Assembly (NCBI RefSeq): GCF_005222755.1
Contig: NZ_STGD01000001.1
Coordinates: 372,001 to 436,000, forward strand
DNA length: 64,000 nucleotides
Direction of reading: 5' to 3'
DNA from: Roseomonas sp. HF4
GTDB lineage: Bacteria > Pseudomonadota > Alphaproteobacteria > Acetobacterales > Acetobacteraceae
This document shows positions 9,012 through 18,081 of this stretch, one piece after another. The position numbers and the translations under genes were made by a program. The notes below the pieces were generated by a model. That model did no database searches. It was not told where the DNA came from and was given only the letters and a program-made list of their open reading frames with translations. Each line of letters starts with the position of its first letter. Within the stretch, counting starts at the first letter, position 1.

Positions 9012-9213
9012 ACCCCGCGTCCGCGCCGAGCATCAGGACCGTGAGGGCCACATGCAGGCGCCGGACGGCGCCGATGTCGCCATCCTCATGCGCCTCGGCC
9101 AGGCAACGCTCGAGCGCGGCGACCGCGACGGCGAGAGGCGCCGCCGCGCTGCCGCCGCGACGTGCCGCCGCACGGAGGTCAAAGAGCGCGGCGGGCTCGA
9201 CAACATGGTTCAT
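9001..9213 (-). CDS. Small hypothetical protein (70 aa)
   Basis: A 70-residue, mostly helical, Ala/Leu-rich protein starting MNHVVEPAALFDLRAAARRGG and ending ADAGFSR. I chose the ATG at 9213 because GGGGGA lies 7-8 bases before it; the frame stays open upstream to 9348. It has no signal peptide, membrane segment or cysteine. It converges on pdeM and overlaps its end by 11 bases. I do not recognise the family. A coding role is supported by the ribosome site and by its fit in the gap. Confidence 0.5.
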   Translation of the reverse strand: MNHVVEPAALFDLRAAARRGGSAAAPLAVAVAALERCLAEAHEDGDIGAVRRLHVALTVLMLGADAGFSR

Positions 9214-9749
9214 AAAGGCATCCCCCGGTGGAACGACGCACGGACCGGCATCCCCAAATGCCGACCCGCCGACGCGCTGCCGGATCATGCGCCTACCGAT
9301 TCGCACGCCACAATCGCGCTCACGCCCGCGTGTGGCCGATGCGTGCATCTCTGCCGCAGGTGTTGCATCAACGACTCACCCCCCCGGCGGGCGACGGCAA
9401 GTCCAATGCGCCGTGGTGCAGGGTCGGAGAATATTTCTCTCCAAGGTTGCAAACGCGCCCCTCAGGTCGATCAAACCGCATGGACAGGGTGCCGGCGAGC
9501 CACCGGAGATGCCGCCGGGGCGGCAACGCGATCCGCTGCCGCGAGACAGACGGCGGCGGCGCAATCGGGAACAGCACCAACCAGCCCATAACGCCTTGAT
9601 ATGCGTGAAAGTTTTCCTTGCACACGTCTACGCGTTCGCGAGATCGTGATCGTACGCAAAGCGGTCGCCCCCCGTCCGCAGCGCCTGTCCCTCAACCGCC
9701 GTCCCGACGCCCGGACGGCTCCGAACGCCCAGGAGCCGCCCCCCCGGCC
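9214..9749. other. Intergenic region, 536 bases
   Basis: Divergent gap between the 70-residue gene and the acyl-CoA-synthetase-like gene. Around 9560-9660 it is less GC-rich than its surroundings (GATATGCGTGAAAGTTTTCC), which could hold the rightward promoter, but I cannot fix -35 and -10 boxes. Open frames here have atypical composition and no recognisable domain. I see no RNA gene or repeat from the other intergenic families. Confidence 0.4.
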
Positions 9750-11351
9750 ATGGCCTCGCTCATCCACGACACCCACGCCCCGGCGCCCGGCACCAGCGCG
9801 GACGAGGCCGGCAGCATCGCCGCCGCCTGCTGCGACCGCTGGGCCGACGGCGCCAACCGCCCTGCCCTGCTGCACCTGCGGGCCGACGACACGGTCGAGC
9901 GCATCGGGTTCGACGCGCTGCGCGACGCCTCGCTCCGATTCGCCCGGGCACTGGCCGCGCGCGGCGCCGGGCGCGGCGCGCGCGTCGCGATCCAGCTGCC
10001 GCAAGGGCCGGAGGCGCTGGTCGCGCTGTTCGCGGCCGACCGCCTGGGCGCCATCGCGGTCCTGCCGGGTCCCGCCGCGGGCGGCGCCGTCCTGGCCCGG
10101 CGGCTCCAGGCCACGGGCGCCATGGCGCTGGTGACCGACGCGGCGGGCCTGGCCGACCTTGAGCCGGCCCTGCACCTGGCGCCGTCGCTCCGCCACGTGT
10201 TCTGCACCGATGGCGAGCGCGCCGGCGCGCTCGGCTTCTGGGCCGAGGCGCAGCACGCCGCGCACCGGGCGCCGTGCCGCGCCGGCGGCCCGGGTGCCGC
10301 GGCGCTGCTGCTGCTCGGCGCGGACGCGATGGGCCGCGAGCGCGGGGTGCTGCATGCCGCGCGCTCGGTGCTGGCGCAGGAGGCGGGCTTCGTCGCCCGC
10401 TTCGGGCCGCCCGGCGACAGCCCGGACCCAGTCTGGACCGCGCTGCCCTGGGGGCGCTGCGGCGGCCTGCTCGATGTCGTGCTGCCGGCGCTGGCGCTCG
10501 GCGTGCCGGTGGTGGCGCACGACATGCCGGCCTTCAACCCGGGACGGGCCCTGGAGGTCGTCGCGCGCCTCGGCGTCGGCGGCGCGCTGCTACCGCCCGA
10601 GGCGCTGTTCGCGCTGCGCGATGCAGGCGCCGCGTTGCCCACCGGGCACAGGCTCCGCCGGATCGTGACTCAGGGCGGCGCGCTGCCGCCCGGATTGCTC
10701 GACTGGGCAAGGGCGGCGCTCGGCGTCCCGGTGACGGATTCCCTGGTGCGCCCGGAATGCGGCGTCATCCTCGTGACCACCCCTGGGGTCGCGCCCGGGG
10801 CCGCCGGCGCTTACCCGCCGCCCGGCCGGGAGGTCGCCGCGGTCGATGCCGCCGGCCGGCCGCTGCCTGCCGGCCAGCCCGGGCGCATCGCGCTGCGCCG
10901 GCCGGATCCGGGCCTCTTCCTTGGCCATTGGGGGGATACGCCCGCCGCGCGCCCCACCCGCGGCGGATGGTTCGCGACGGATGCGACCGGGACCGTGGGC
11001 GCCGACGGCGGCGTGCGACTGGCCGCCGCGGCCTGCGAGGGCTCGGCGCCCGAGACACTGGAAGCCTGCCTCCGCGGCCATCCGGCCGTGGCCGGCGCGG
11101 CCCTGCTCCGTCCCGGCGCGCCCGAGGCCGACGGCCCGGCCACCGCCATCATCGTTCCGCGCCGCGAGGCGCTGCCCGGCGCCGGGCTGGCGGCGGAACT
11201 GCGCGACTTCATGCGCGCGCGCTTCCCGGACCGACTTTGCCCGCGGCGGATCGCCTTCGCGCGCGACCTGCCGGAACACCGCAGCGGGCTGCCGCTGGCG
11301 GCGCTGCTCGAAGGCACGGCGGGGCTCGGCGCCGGCGCGCCGCCGGCCTGA
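9750..11351 (+). CDS. Degenerate acyl-CoA synthetase (AMP-binding family)
   Basis: 533 residues with the overall layout of the acyl-adenylate-forming family: an N-terminal core (RGARVAIQLPQGPEALVALFAADRLGAI) and a C-terminal lid (HPAVAGAALLRP). The active-site motifs are lost. The phosphate loop SGTTGxPKG reads GADAMGRERG. The YGxTE position reads RPECG, TGD reads TDATG, and the C-terminal catalytic lysine region PxxxxGK reads EHRSGL. It is therefore unlikely to adenylate a carboxylate. AGGAG lies upstream of the ATG at 9750, somewhat far (14 bases). It could be a pseudoenzyme or an early stage of decay. Confidence 0.7.
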   Translation: MASLIHDTHAPAPGTSADEAGSIAAACCDRWADGANRPALLHLRADDTVERIGFDALRDASLRFARALAARGAGRGARVAIQLPQGPEALVALFAADRLGAIAVLPGPAAGGAVLARRLQATGAMALVTDAAGLADLEPALHLAPSLRHVFCTDGERAGALGFWAEAQHAAHRAPCRAGGPGAAALLLLGADAMGRERGVLHAARSVLAQEAGFVARFGPPGDSPDPVWTALPWGRCGGLLDVVLPALALGVPVVAHDMPAFNPGRALEVVARLGVGGALLPPEALFALRDAGAALPTGHRLRRIVTQGGALPPGLLDWARAALGVPVTDSLVRPECGVILVTTPGVAPGAAGAYPPPGREVAAVDAAGRPLPAGQPGRIALRRPDPGLFLGHWGDTPAARPTRGGWFATDATGTVGADGGVRLAAAACEGSAPETLEACLRGHPAVAGAALLRPGAPEADGPATAIIVPRREALPGAGLAAELRDFMRARFPDRLCPRRIAFARDLPEHRSGLPLAALLEGTAGLGAGAPPA

Positions 11352-11682
11352 GGCCGGCCCGCGTACGCGGCCGCAGGACGTCGTCGAGGATGTGAGGTTC
11401 GGGAACGACAACCTCGACAACCTCCTCCGGCACCAGGGCCCGGGCAAGCTGCGCACCGGTCAGAGGGGGCGGACGGCCGCGCGTGGCGGTTCCAGCGGAG
11501 GATGCCGCATCGAGGCCGGATTGCGGGGCATGCCCTCGTCGCCCGCATGCGCCGCCTGCTCGCCATCCTCGGGACAGGTCAGCCATGGCGAAGCGCTCGA
11601 CCGAAAAGACGGCCGCTCGACCTTCCTTCGATGTTCGCGTTTGGCAGGACGGGGCGGCGGGCGCAGGCCGAAAGGCGCCGCG
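11352..11682. other. Convergent intergenic region, 331 bases
   Basis: The region lies between the ends of the acyl-CoA-synthetase-like gene and the MFS gene. Short GC palindromes occur (for example GTACGCGGCCGC near 11364), but none of the A, B or C repeat units found at other gene ends is present. I see no credible gene in it. Confidence 0.4.
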
Positions 11683-13016
11683 TCAGCGCGGCCAGCGCGG
11701 ATGCAGGTCGTCGATCACGACGGCATGGCGATGCCGGAAGCCGTCGGGCCCGGCCTCGATCGGGCCGCCGCCGGCCTCGCGGTGCGGATGCTCCGCCGGC
11801 AGCCCGGCATGGCGATGCTCGACCTCCGCCGGGTCGCCCCGCGGCCACAGGACGACGGCCGCGCCCAGCCCCGCAATGGCCGGCAGCGCCAGCACCAGGA
11901 AGGTCGGGCCCATCCCGGCCGCGGCGCCGAGCCAGCCGGCCAGCGGATAGGCCACCAGCCAGCAGGCATGGCTCAGCGCGAAATGCGCGGCGAACAGCGC
12001 CGGCCGGTCGCCCGCATGGGCCGATCGGCGCAGCAGCCGCCCGCTCGGCGTCAGCACCAGCCCGTTGCCGAGGCCGAGCAACGCCCAGACCGGCAGCAGC
12101 ACCGGCCAGGACGGCGCCAGCGGCGCGACCAGCAGCCCCGCCACGAGCAGCACGCCACCCGTCAGCATCGCCGCGCGGTCGCTGACCGACCCGCCGAGCA
12201 GCCGCGGCAGCGCCAGCGCAGCCACCATCGACCCGAAGCCATAGGTCGCGAGCGTCCAGGCCACCTCCCGCTCGCCCAGCCCGAAGCCGGCCCGGACCAG
12301 CACCACGGTGTTCACGATCACCATTGCCCCCGCCGCCGCGACCGTAAGGTCGAGCGCCAGCAGCCCGCGCAGCCGCGGCGTCGCGAGGAAGATGCGCGCG
12401 CCCCGCGTCGTGCGCCCGAGCGCGCCTTCCTCCGTCGTCGGCGGCTTGGAGGACGGCAGCACGACCGACACCACCAGCACCGCCGAGGCGAGGAAGCCCA
12501 GCGCATTCAGCCCGAACAGCCAGTGGAACCCCATCACGCCGAGCAGCGCCGCGGCGATGGCGGGGCTCATCAGCGCCTCGAGGTCGTAGGCGAGGCGCGA
12601 GAGCGACAGCGCCCTGGTGTACTCGCCTCCTCCGGCAGGACGTCCGGGATGGTCGCCTGGAAGGTCGGCGTGAAGGCGGCCGAGCCCGCCTGCAGCAGGA
12701 AGATCAGCAGGTAGACCTGCCAGATCTCCGTCACGAAGGGCAGGCACAGCGCGACCGCCGCCCGCAGCACATCGAGCGCCACCAGCAGCGCGCGCCGCGG
12801 CACCAGATGCACGAAGGCGCCCGCGACCGGCGCGATGCCGACATAGGCGACCATCTTGAGCGCGAGCGCCGTGCCGAGCACCGCGCCCGCCTCCGCGCCC
12901 GCGAGGTCGAAGGCGAGCAGCCCGAGCGCCACGGTGGCGAGGCCGGTGCCGAGCAGCGAGAGCAGCTGCGCCGCGAACAGGTGCCGGTAGGTCCGGTCGG
13001 CCAGGGGGCTGAGCAT
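11683..13016 (-). pseudogene. MFS transporter with a frameshift and His-rich tail
   Basis: Two reading frames together make one 12-helix-type major facilitator. Frame one starts MLSPLADRTYRHLFAAQ at 13016 and reads to IPDVLPEEA. The expected continuation EYTRALSLSRLAYDLE is in another frame and ends at 11683. The junction reads GAGGAGGCGAGTAC; one missing G (plus strand next to 12624) would restore PEEAEYTRAL. The C-terminus is His-rich (HRHAGLPAEHPHRE, FRHRHA), which suggests metal-ion efflux. It sits last in the HupE/anchor cluster. It is either a recent inactivation or a one-base sequence error. Confidence 0.8.
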
Positions 13017-13083
13017 GGGCGGGCCTTCGCTCTGGGTGGGCCCTGCGCGCGGCGCGGCGCGCAGGGCTGTCGGGCGCGGCGCC

Positions 13084-13764
13084 TCAGGGGCGGATCACGC
13101 GCTGGTAGTCTCCGTTGGTGCGCAGCGTGACCGTCACGTCGCGGCCCGACCGGTTGCGCCAGAACCAGCCATGCGTCCCGTCGAAGGCCGCCGTGAAGTC
13201 GCCCTGCTCACCGGAGCTGCCGCGGCCGTTGCGGTAGCTGTGGGAGAAGTTGCGCGGCGGATTTGGCGGTTCCCCGTGCAGGTCGAAATTGACCGGCCCG
13301 GTCGCCGACCAAGTGTAGGCAACGCGCGCGCCGCGCCGCATCTCGAGCTTCACCTCGAGCCCCTGGTTCGGGCGCAGCGCGATGGTCGTCTCGTCGCTGC
13401 GCGCCGCCGGGGCGGCCTGCGCCGCGGCCGAACCGATCACGAGCCGGGCGAAGACCGTCCCGATCAGGCTCGACCGCTGGTCGGGCGCGGCGGCCGGTGA
13501 TGTCGCGGGGGCCGATGCCGGCTGCGGCTGGCTCGCGGCGCGGTCGGCGGCTGCCTCGGCGGCGAGCTGCATCTTGATCTCGCCCATCTCGGTCAGGCCG
13601 AGCGGGCGGCCGATGCCGGTCGGGTCGATGCCGTATTCGGCCGGCAGCACGATCGTGACGAGGATGCCCGCCGCCGCCACGACGGCGATGGCGGTGGAGC
13701 GCAGCAGCTGCCGCGAGGACGGCAGTTCCGCACGGGTCGGAAGGTCGGTGTTGTACATCTGCAT
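13084..13764 (-). CDS. Transmembrane anchor protein
   Basis: 226 residues. One N-terminal membrane segment (about 22-42, STAIAVVAAAGILVTIVLP) is followed by an Ala/Pro/Gln-rich spacer (about 70-100). A periplasmic-type C-terminal domain follows, with YTWSATGPVNFDLHGE, GEQGDFTAAFDGTHGWFWRN and YQRVIRP. This matches the uncharacterised transmembrane anchor family usually encoded beside HupE/UreJ genes. It starts 5 bases after the hupE stop, so it is co-transcribed. Its biochemical role is unknown; the context suggests metal handling at the membrane. Confidence 0.75.
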   Translation of the reverse strand: MQMYNTDLPTRAELPSSRQLLRSTAIAVVAAAGILVTIVLPAEYGIDPTGIGRPLGLTEMGEIKMQLAAEAAADRAASQPQPASAPATSPAAAPDQRSSLIGTVFARLVIGSAAAQAAPAARSDETTIALRPNQGLEVKLEMRRGARVAYTWSATGPVNFDLHGEPPNPPRNFSHSYRNGRGSSGEQGDFTAAFDGTHGWFWRNRSGRDVTVTLRTNGDYQRVIRP

Positions 13765-13769
13765 GCTCC

Positions 13770-14492
13770 TCAGGAGACGAACCAGCCGGTGAGCTGAAAG
13801 CCGATCAGCACGAAGCCGGCGGTCATCATGACGACGTTGGCGGTGTAGGCATGGCGCAGGAAGGCAGGGCTGCGACGCCAGAAGCCCATGACGATCAGGA
13901 TCGCGGCGAGCGCGAGCAATTGCCCGACCTCGACGCCCACGTTGAACGCGAGCAGGTTCGGCACCAGCCCGTCCGGCGAGATGTCGTATTCGAGGATCTT
14001 CGAGGACAGGCCAAAGCCATGGCAGAAGCCGAACACGAGCGTCGCCAGCCTGGTATCCGGCTGATGGCCGAACCAGCGCTGGAAGGCGCCGAGGTTGTCG
14101 AGCGCCTTGTAGACGATCGAGAAGCCGATGATGGCATCGATGATGTAGCTGTTGATGCCGATGCCGAAATAGACGCCGGCCAGCATCGTGGTGGAATGGC
14201 CGAGCGCGAACAGGCTGACATAGATCGCAATGTGCTGCAGCCGGTACAGGAAGAAGATCACGCCGAACAGGAACAGGATGTGGTCGTAGCCGGTGACCAT
14301 GTGCTTGGCGCCGAGATAGACGAAGGGCAGCAATTGGATGCCCGAGATTTCCTTGATGTAGCCCTTGTCACCCTCGGCGACGGCGTGGGCGAGGGCTTGC
14401 GTCGTGGCAAGCGTCAGGCAGAGGCACAGCAGGGCCGCGAGGCGCCATGGCGTGCGCGTCAGGAGGCGTGCTCCTGGCAGGGTCAGGTTCAT
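13770..14492 (-). CDS. HupE/UreJ family membrane protein
   Basis: 240 residues with a signal-like N-terminus ending TQALAHAVAEGDKGYI and about six further membrane helices. HupE/UreJ hallmarks are present: HAVAEGDKGY, GYDHILFLFGV, ALGHSTTMLAG and FGFCHGFGLS, whose His and Asp residues are thought to carry nickel or a similar divalent cation. No hydrogenase or urease genes are nearby, so this is a stand-alone family member. It lies between a His-rich membrane protein and the anchor gene. The transported ion is inferred, not shown. Confidence 0.88.
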   Translation of the reverse strand: MNLTLPGARLLTRTPWRLAALLCLCLTLATTQALAHAVAEGDKGYIKEISGIQLLPFVYLGAKHMVTGYDHILFLFGVIFFLYRLQHIAIYVSLFALGHSTTMLAGVYFGIGINSYIIDAIIGFSIVYKALDNLGAFQRWFGHQPDTRLATLVFGFCHGFGLSSKILEYDISPDGLVPNLLAFNVGVEVGQLLALAAILIVMGFWRRSPAFLRHAYTANVVMMTAGFVLIGFQLTGWFVS

Positions 14493-14547
14493 GTCGAGGA
14501 CCGTTCGATACGGGATGCGGAGCGTCCGGGGACGGCGGAACGGCGCT

Positions 14548-14991
14548 TCACGCGGCCGGGCGCGGCGGACGCTCCAGCCGGGCCGTGAGGCGGGGTGTCA
14601 ATTCATCCGCGGGCGCCATGGAGGGCGGGGCGCGCGCGGCGCCGCGCAACGGCCCGCCGCCCCCGGCGGGCATCGTGGCCTCATGCAGGTGGTCGGCCGG
14701 GCCATGGTGATGCCCGTGCCCCGCCCGGCGCGAAGGATCGGGCTCCGCCGCGGCATCGTGGTCGTGGTCATGCCCGTGCGGCGCCGCTTCGTCCGCGGAT
14801 GTCGCGCCGAATGCGCCGAGCGCGATACAGGCGGCGAGCAGGAGACTGGCAAGGACACCGATCTGCGACCAGCGGTGCAAACGCCTCAACCCCTCCTGTC
14901 CGGCCGGCATCATCCGGCCGACGCGGACAGGTAGCATCGGGGACGGGTCGATGCCAGGGGCTCGGCGCGGCACCGCGACCGTGCCGCGCAT
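14548..14991 (-). CDS. Histidine-rich small membrane protein
   Basis: Up to 147 residues with one membrane helix (about 41-62, WSQIGVLASLLLAACIALGA) followed by a His/Asp-rich stretch. Histidines fall at 72, 74, 76, 78, 92, 94-96, 101 and 103 (HGHDHDHD and GHGHHHG). This is a clear metal-binding candidate for Ni, Co, Cu or Zn. The start is uncertain: ATGs at 14991, 14937 and 14913 are all possible and none has a strong ribosome site. It is the first gene of the leftward HupE cluster, 55 bases before hupE. I do not know a named family for it. Confidence 0.6.
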   Translation of the reverse strand: MRGTVAVPRRAPGIDPSPMLPVRVGRMMPAGQEGLRRLHRWSQIGVLASLLLAACIALGAFGATSADEAAPHGHDHDHDAAAEPDPSRRAGHGHHHGPADHLHEATMPAGGGGPLRGAARAPPSMAPADELTPRLTARLERPPRPAA

Positions 14992-15026
14992 CCGATCTCG
15001 GCGTCCGAGGGCGGCGTGGGGGCGCC

Positions 15027-16382
15027 TCAGCGCGCCGCCTGCGCCCGGATCCTGTCGGCCAGCCGCGCCACCGTCGCCTCGACCAGCCCTTCCTCCTCCG
15101 CCTCCGCCATCACGCGGATCACGGGCTCGGTGCCGCTGGCGCGGATCAGCACGCGGCCGCGCGCGCCGAGGGCTGCTTCCTCCGCCGCGATCGCGGCCTT
15201 CACCCCTTCGTCGAGCAGCGGCGAGGCGCCGGCGTAGCGCACGTTGACAAGGCGCTGCGGCAGGGGCGCGAAGCAGCGCAGCGCCTCGCTCGCCGGTCGG
15301 CCTTCCTCGACCAGCACCGCCAGCACCTGCAGCGCGGCGATCAGCCCGTCACCCGTGGTGCCGAATTCCGGCATGATCATGTGGCCGGACTGCTCGCCGC
15401 CGAGGTTGCAGCCCACCTCGCGCATCCGCTCGCCCACATAGCGGTCGCCGACGGCGGTGCGCAGCAGGCCGAGCCCGCGCGCGGCCAGGAACCGCTCGAG
15501 CCCCATGTTCGACATCACCGTCGCGACCACGGCGCCGCCGCTGAGCCTGTCCTGCGCGTGCCAGGACCGCGCGATCAGCGCCAGGATCTGGTCGCCGTCC
15601 ACGACCTGGCCGGTCTCGTCGGTCAGCACCACGCGGTCGGCGTCGCCATCCAGCGCGATGCCGAGGTCGGCGCGCCGTTCCTGCACCAGCGCCGCCAGCT
15701 GCGCCGGCGCCGTCGAGCCCACGCCGCGGTTGATGTTGAAGCCGTCGGGCGCGACGCCGATCGGCACCACCTCGGCCCCCAGTTCCCAGAGCACCGTCGG
15801 CGCGACCTTGTAGCCGGCGCCATGCGCGCAATCGACGACGATGCGCAGGCCCTCGAGCGTGCGGCCGCGCGGGAATGAGGCCTTCGCCGCCTCGATGTAG
15901 CGGCCCGGCGCGTCGTCCAGCCGGCTCGCGCGGCCGAGCCGGCCGGCCGGCACCAGCGCGGCGGCGAGGTCGCCGGCCATCAGCGCCTCGATCGCCATCT
16001 CCTGGTCGTCGGTCAGCTTCAGCCCGTCCGGGCCGAACAGCTTGATGCCGTTGTCCTCGTAGGGGTTGTGCGAGGCGCTGATCATCACGCCGAGATCGGC
16101 GCGGAGGCTGCGCGTCAGCAGCGCGATGGCGGGCGTGGGGAGCGGGCCGACCAGCACCACGTCCATGCCCGCGCCGACGAAGCCCGCGGTCAGCGCGGGT
16201 TCCAGCATGTAGCCCGACAGCCGCGTGTCCTTGCCGATGACGACGCGGTGGCGATGCGCGCCCCGGTTGAAGTAACGCCCGGCCGCCTGGCCGAGCCTGA
16301 GCGCGGTGGCGGCGTCCATCGGCGCGGTATTGGCGGTGCCGCGGATGCCGTCGGTCCCGAAAAGGCGTCGCGTGTTCGACAT
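15027..16382 (-). CDS. glmM: Phosphoglucosamine mutase
   Basis: 451 residues. It converts glucosamine-6-phosphate to glucosamine-1-phosphate on the way to UDP-GlcNAc, peptidoglycan and LPS. Visible blocks are [10 protein letters not shown] at the N-terminus, the phosphoserine loop [14 protein letters not shown], the metal loop DGDADR and the C-terminal phosphate-binding [12 protein letters not shown] chose the ATG at 16382 ([12 protein letters not shown]) because GAGGG precedes it at proper spacing; an upstream in-frame ATG at 16409 is less likely. folP and ftsH, its frequent neighbours, lie 2-5 kb away, separated by two rightward genes. Confidence 0.97.
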   Translation of the reverse strand: MSNTRRLFGTDGIRGTANTAPMDAATALRLGQAAGRYFNRGAHRHRVVIGKDTRLSGYMLEPALTAGFVGAGMDVVLVGPLPTPAIALLTRSLRADLGVMISASHNPYEDNGIKLFGPDGLKLTDDQEMAIEALMAGDLAAALVPAGRLGRASRLDDAPGRYIEAAKASFPRGRTLEGLRIVVDCAHGAGYKVAPTVLWELGAEVVPIGVAPDGFNINRGVGSTAPAQLAALVQERRADLGIALDGDADRVVLTDETGQVVDGDQILALIARSWHAQDRLSGGAVVATVMSNMGLERFLAARGLGLLRTAVGDRYVGERMREVGCNLGGEQSGHMIMPEFGTTGDGLIAALQVLAVLVEEGRPASEALRCFAPLPQRLVNVRYAGASPLLDEGVKAAIAAEEAALGARGRVLIRASGTEPVIRVMAEAEEEGLVEATVARLADRIRAQAAR

Positions 16383-16534
16383 GAAGACCCTCGTGGCCAG
16401 CCCCTGCATGCTCGCGCCGGCTCGGCGCAGCCTCTACAGCCGGCGTGGATGGCGGTCCACGGTCTCGCATTGCGGGCCCCGCATCCCCATCTTCCGATTG
16501 CTAGCCGCAACCTGACAGCCAGTGGAGGTTTTCC

Positions 16535-16777
16535 ATGCTCAAGGTAGCCGCCCTCGCCTTCATTCCCATCGTCGCGGTCCTGCTCGGGACCCTCGCCATC
16601 CTCGTGACGTCGTTCCCGTCGTTGACGCGGGATTTCACGACCGGCGCCAGCCTGATCTACGGCGGCGCGGCGCTTTGCGTGCTCCTCGCCATCCCGCTGG
16701 CCTGGCTGGTGGCACGGCGCATGCTGCTGCGGCGCGAGAAGCGCCTGCTCGACGCGGCGGCCGGTCGCGGCGCCTGA
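16535..16777 (+). CDS. Small two-helix membrane protein
   Basis: 80 residues with two predicted membrane helices (about 4-25 and 38-60), followed by a basic tail LVARRMLLRREKR. A very good ribosome site GGAGG lies 7 bases before the ATG. It is transcribed divergently from glmM, and the 153-base gap holds both promoters. I do not recognise the family. It probably lies in the inner membrane with the basic tail in the cytoplasm. Confidence 0.7.
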   Translation: MLKVAALAFIPIVAVLLGTLAILVTSFPSLTRDFTTGASLIYGGAALCVLLAIPLAWLVARRMLLRREKRLLDAAAGRGA

Positions 16778-16862
16778 CGCGCGGCGGCCGGGCCGCCCGG
16801 TTTGGCGGCATCGGGCCGCCATGCTCTCCTGCCCCGCGCATGAACGGGGAGGAGCATTGCCG

Positions 16863-17756
16863 ATGATCGCACCGCCGACGGAACAAGGTCCCGGTTTCCA
16901 CCACCGCCGCGTCGGCGACATCGTCGTGACCTGCGTCAGCGACGGCTTCCTCGAAGGCTCCATGGCCGTGCTGCAGAACATCACGGTCGAGGACTCCTCG
17001 GCCATGCTCCGCGCCGCCTTCCGGCCGGTGCCGCGGCAGACGCAGCTCAACTGCTACCTGATCCAGGCCGCCGGGCGCGTGGCGCTGGTCGACACCGGCG
17101 CGGGGGTGCACATGCAGAAGACCTCGGGCCTGCTGCCGCGCAGCCTGGCCGCCGCCGGGGTCGCGCCCGCCGACATCGACACCGTGCTGCTGACCCACAT
17201 GCACCCCGACCATTCCAACGGCCTCGCGGGGCCGGCGGGCGAAGCGCTGTTCCCCAATGCGGAACTCGTCATGCACGCGGCGGAGCCCGCCTACTGGATG
17301 GACGAGGCGATCGAGGCCGAGGTGATCCGCAGCGGCCAGGGCGTGACCTCGACCGGTCCCTATTTCCCGATGGGGCGCCGCCAGATCGCCCCGTACCGCG
17401 ACCGCACGCGCCTCTTCACCGGGGGCGAGGTCTTCCCCGGCGTCACGGCCGTGCCGCTCCCCGGCCACACGCCGGGCCACACGGGCTACCTGGTCGCCTC
17501 GGGCGCCGAGAGCCTGCTGATCTGGGGCGACATCATCCACGTGCCCGAGGTGCAGGTCGCGCGGCCCGAGGTGACCATCCAGTTCGACGTCGACCCCGGG
17601 CAGGCGGCGACCATGCGGCGGCGGATGCTGGACATGGCGGCGAGCGAACGGATCCATGTCGCGGGGATGCATCTCCACTTCCCCGGCACCGCGCACATCC
17701 TGCGGGACGGCGACGGGTTCAGGCTGGTCGCGGATGCGTGGAGCGACCGGCTTTAG
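16863..17756 (+). CDS. MBL-fold metallo-hydrolase
   Basis: 297 residues of the metallo-beta-lactamase fold. The metal motif HMHPDHSNGL, the later ligands GHTPGHTGYL and GDIIHVPEVQ, and the C-terminal GMHLHFPG give a complete binuclear site. It resembles quorum-quenching/lactonase-like hydrolases, but the substrate cannot be told. There is no signal peptide. I chose the ATG at 16863 because GGGGAGGAG lies just upstream; an ATG at 16821 is in frame. The gene converges on folP across repeats A1 and B1. Confidence 0.85.
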   Translation: MIAPPTEQGPGFHHRRVGDIVVTCVSDGFLEGSMAVLQNITVEDSSAMLRAAFRPVPRQTQLNCYLIQAAGRVALVDTGAGVHMQKTSGLLPRSLAAAGVAPADIDTVLLTHMHPDHSNGLAGPAGEALFPNAELVMHAAEPAYWMDEAIEAEVIRSGQGVTSTGPYFPMGRRQIAPYRDRTRLFTGGEVFPGVTAVPLPGHTPGHTGYLVASGAESLLIWGDIIHVPEVQVARPEVTIQFDVDPGQAATMRRRMLDMAASERIHVAGMHLHFPGTAHILRDGDGFRLVADAWSDRL

Positions 17757-17787
17757 CGGGCGCGGGCGGGCCGGCGCGGGGAAGGTC

Positions 17788-17920
17788 GCGGGAGGAGAAC
17801 CTCCCCCGAGCCCGGACGCCAAGCCCTCCCTTTCGTTGCCACCGGACCCCCAGGGCCGGCGCCAGGCGCCAAAGAAGGTTGAGGGGGCCCGGGGAGAGAA
17901 CTTCCCTTCTCCCCCCGTTC
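17788..17920. repeat. Family A intergenic repeat, copy A1
   Basis: Two GC hairpins face each other around a shared GGCGCC-rich centre. GGGAGG-AGAA-CCTCCC (17790-17805) is on the left and GGGGAGA...TCTCCCC (17891-17914) on the right, with GGCGCCAGGCGCCAAAG between them. The left hairpin and its AGAA loop recur at 43.88 kb, and the right half resembles 34.34 kb. With B1 it fills the 324-base gap between the convergent ends of the MBL hydrolase gene and folP, so it may end transcription in both directions. Confidence 0.65.
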
Positions 17921-17944
17921 TTGGCCGACCGCTCATTCATGGCG

Positions 17945-18081
17945 CTCGAAGGTTTCACCTTCGTGCCCCTCAAGCGCGGGCGGGCCGCATCCGCGGCCCT
18001 TGGCTTCGCCGGACAACCGGCGGGCCGCAGTCGCGGCCTCGGCCCTTCGGGCCGAACGTCGGAACTTCGTGCGCTTGGTAT
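17945..18081. repeat. Family B intergenic repeat, copy B1
   Basis: Contains GCGGGCCGCAGTCGCGGCC and the GCCCTTCGGGC palindrome. Bases 18019-18081 are identical, in inverted orientation, to 60550-60612. The distal part, GAAGGTTTCACCTTCGTGCC, also recurs near 60.63 kb as its complement. It abuts the folP stop codon exactly. Read on the minus strand it encodes a peptide like SARSSDVRPEGPRPRLRPA, also encoded at 60.6 kb, but this looks like a by-product of the repeat. Confidence 0.75.
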
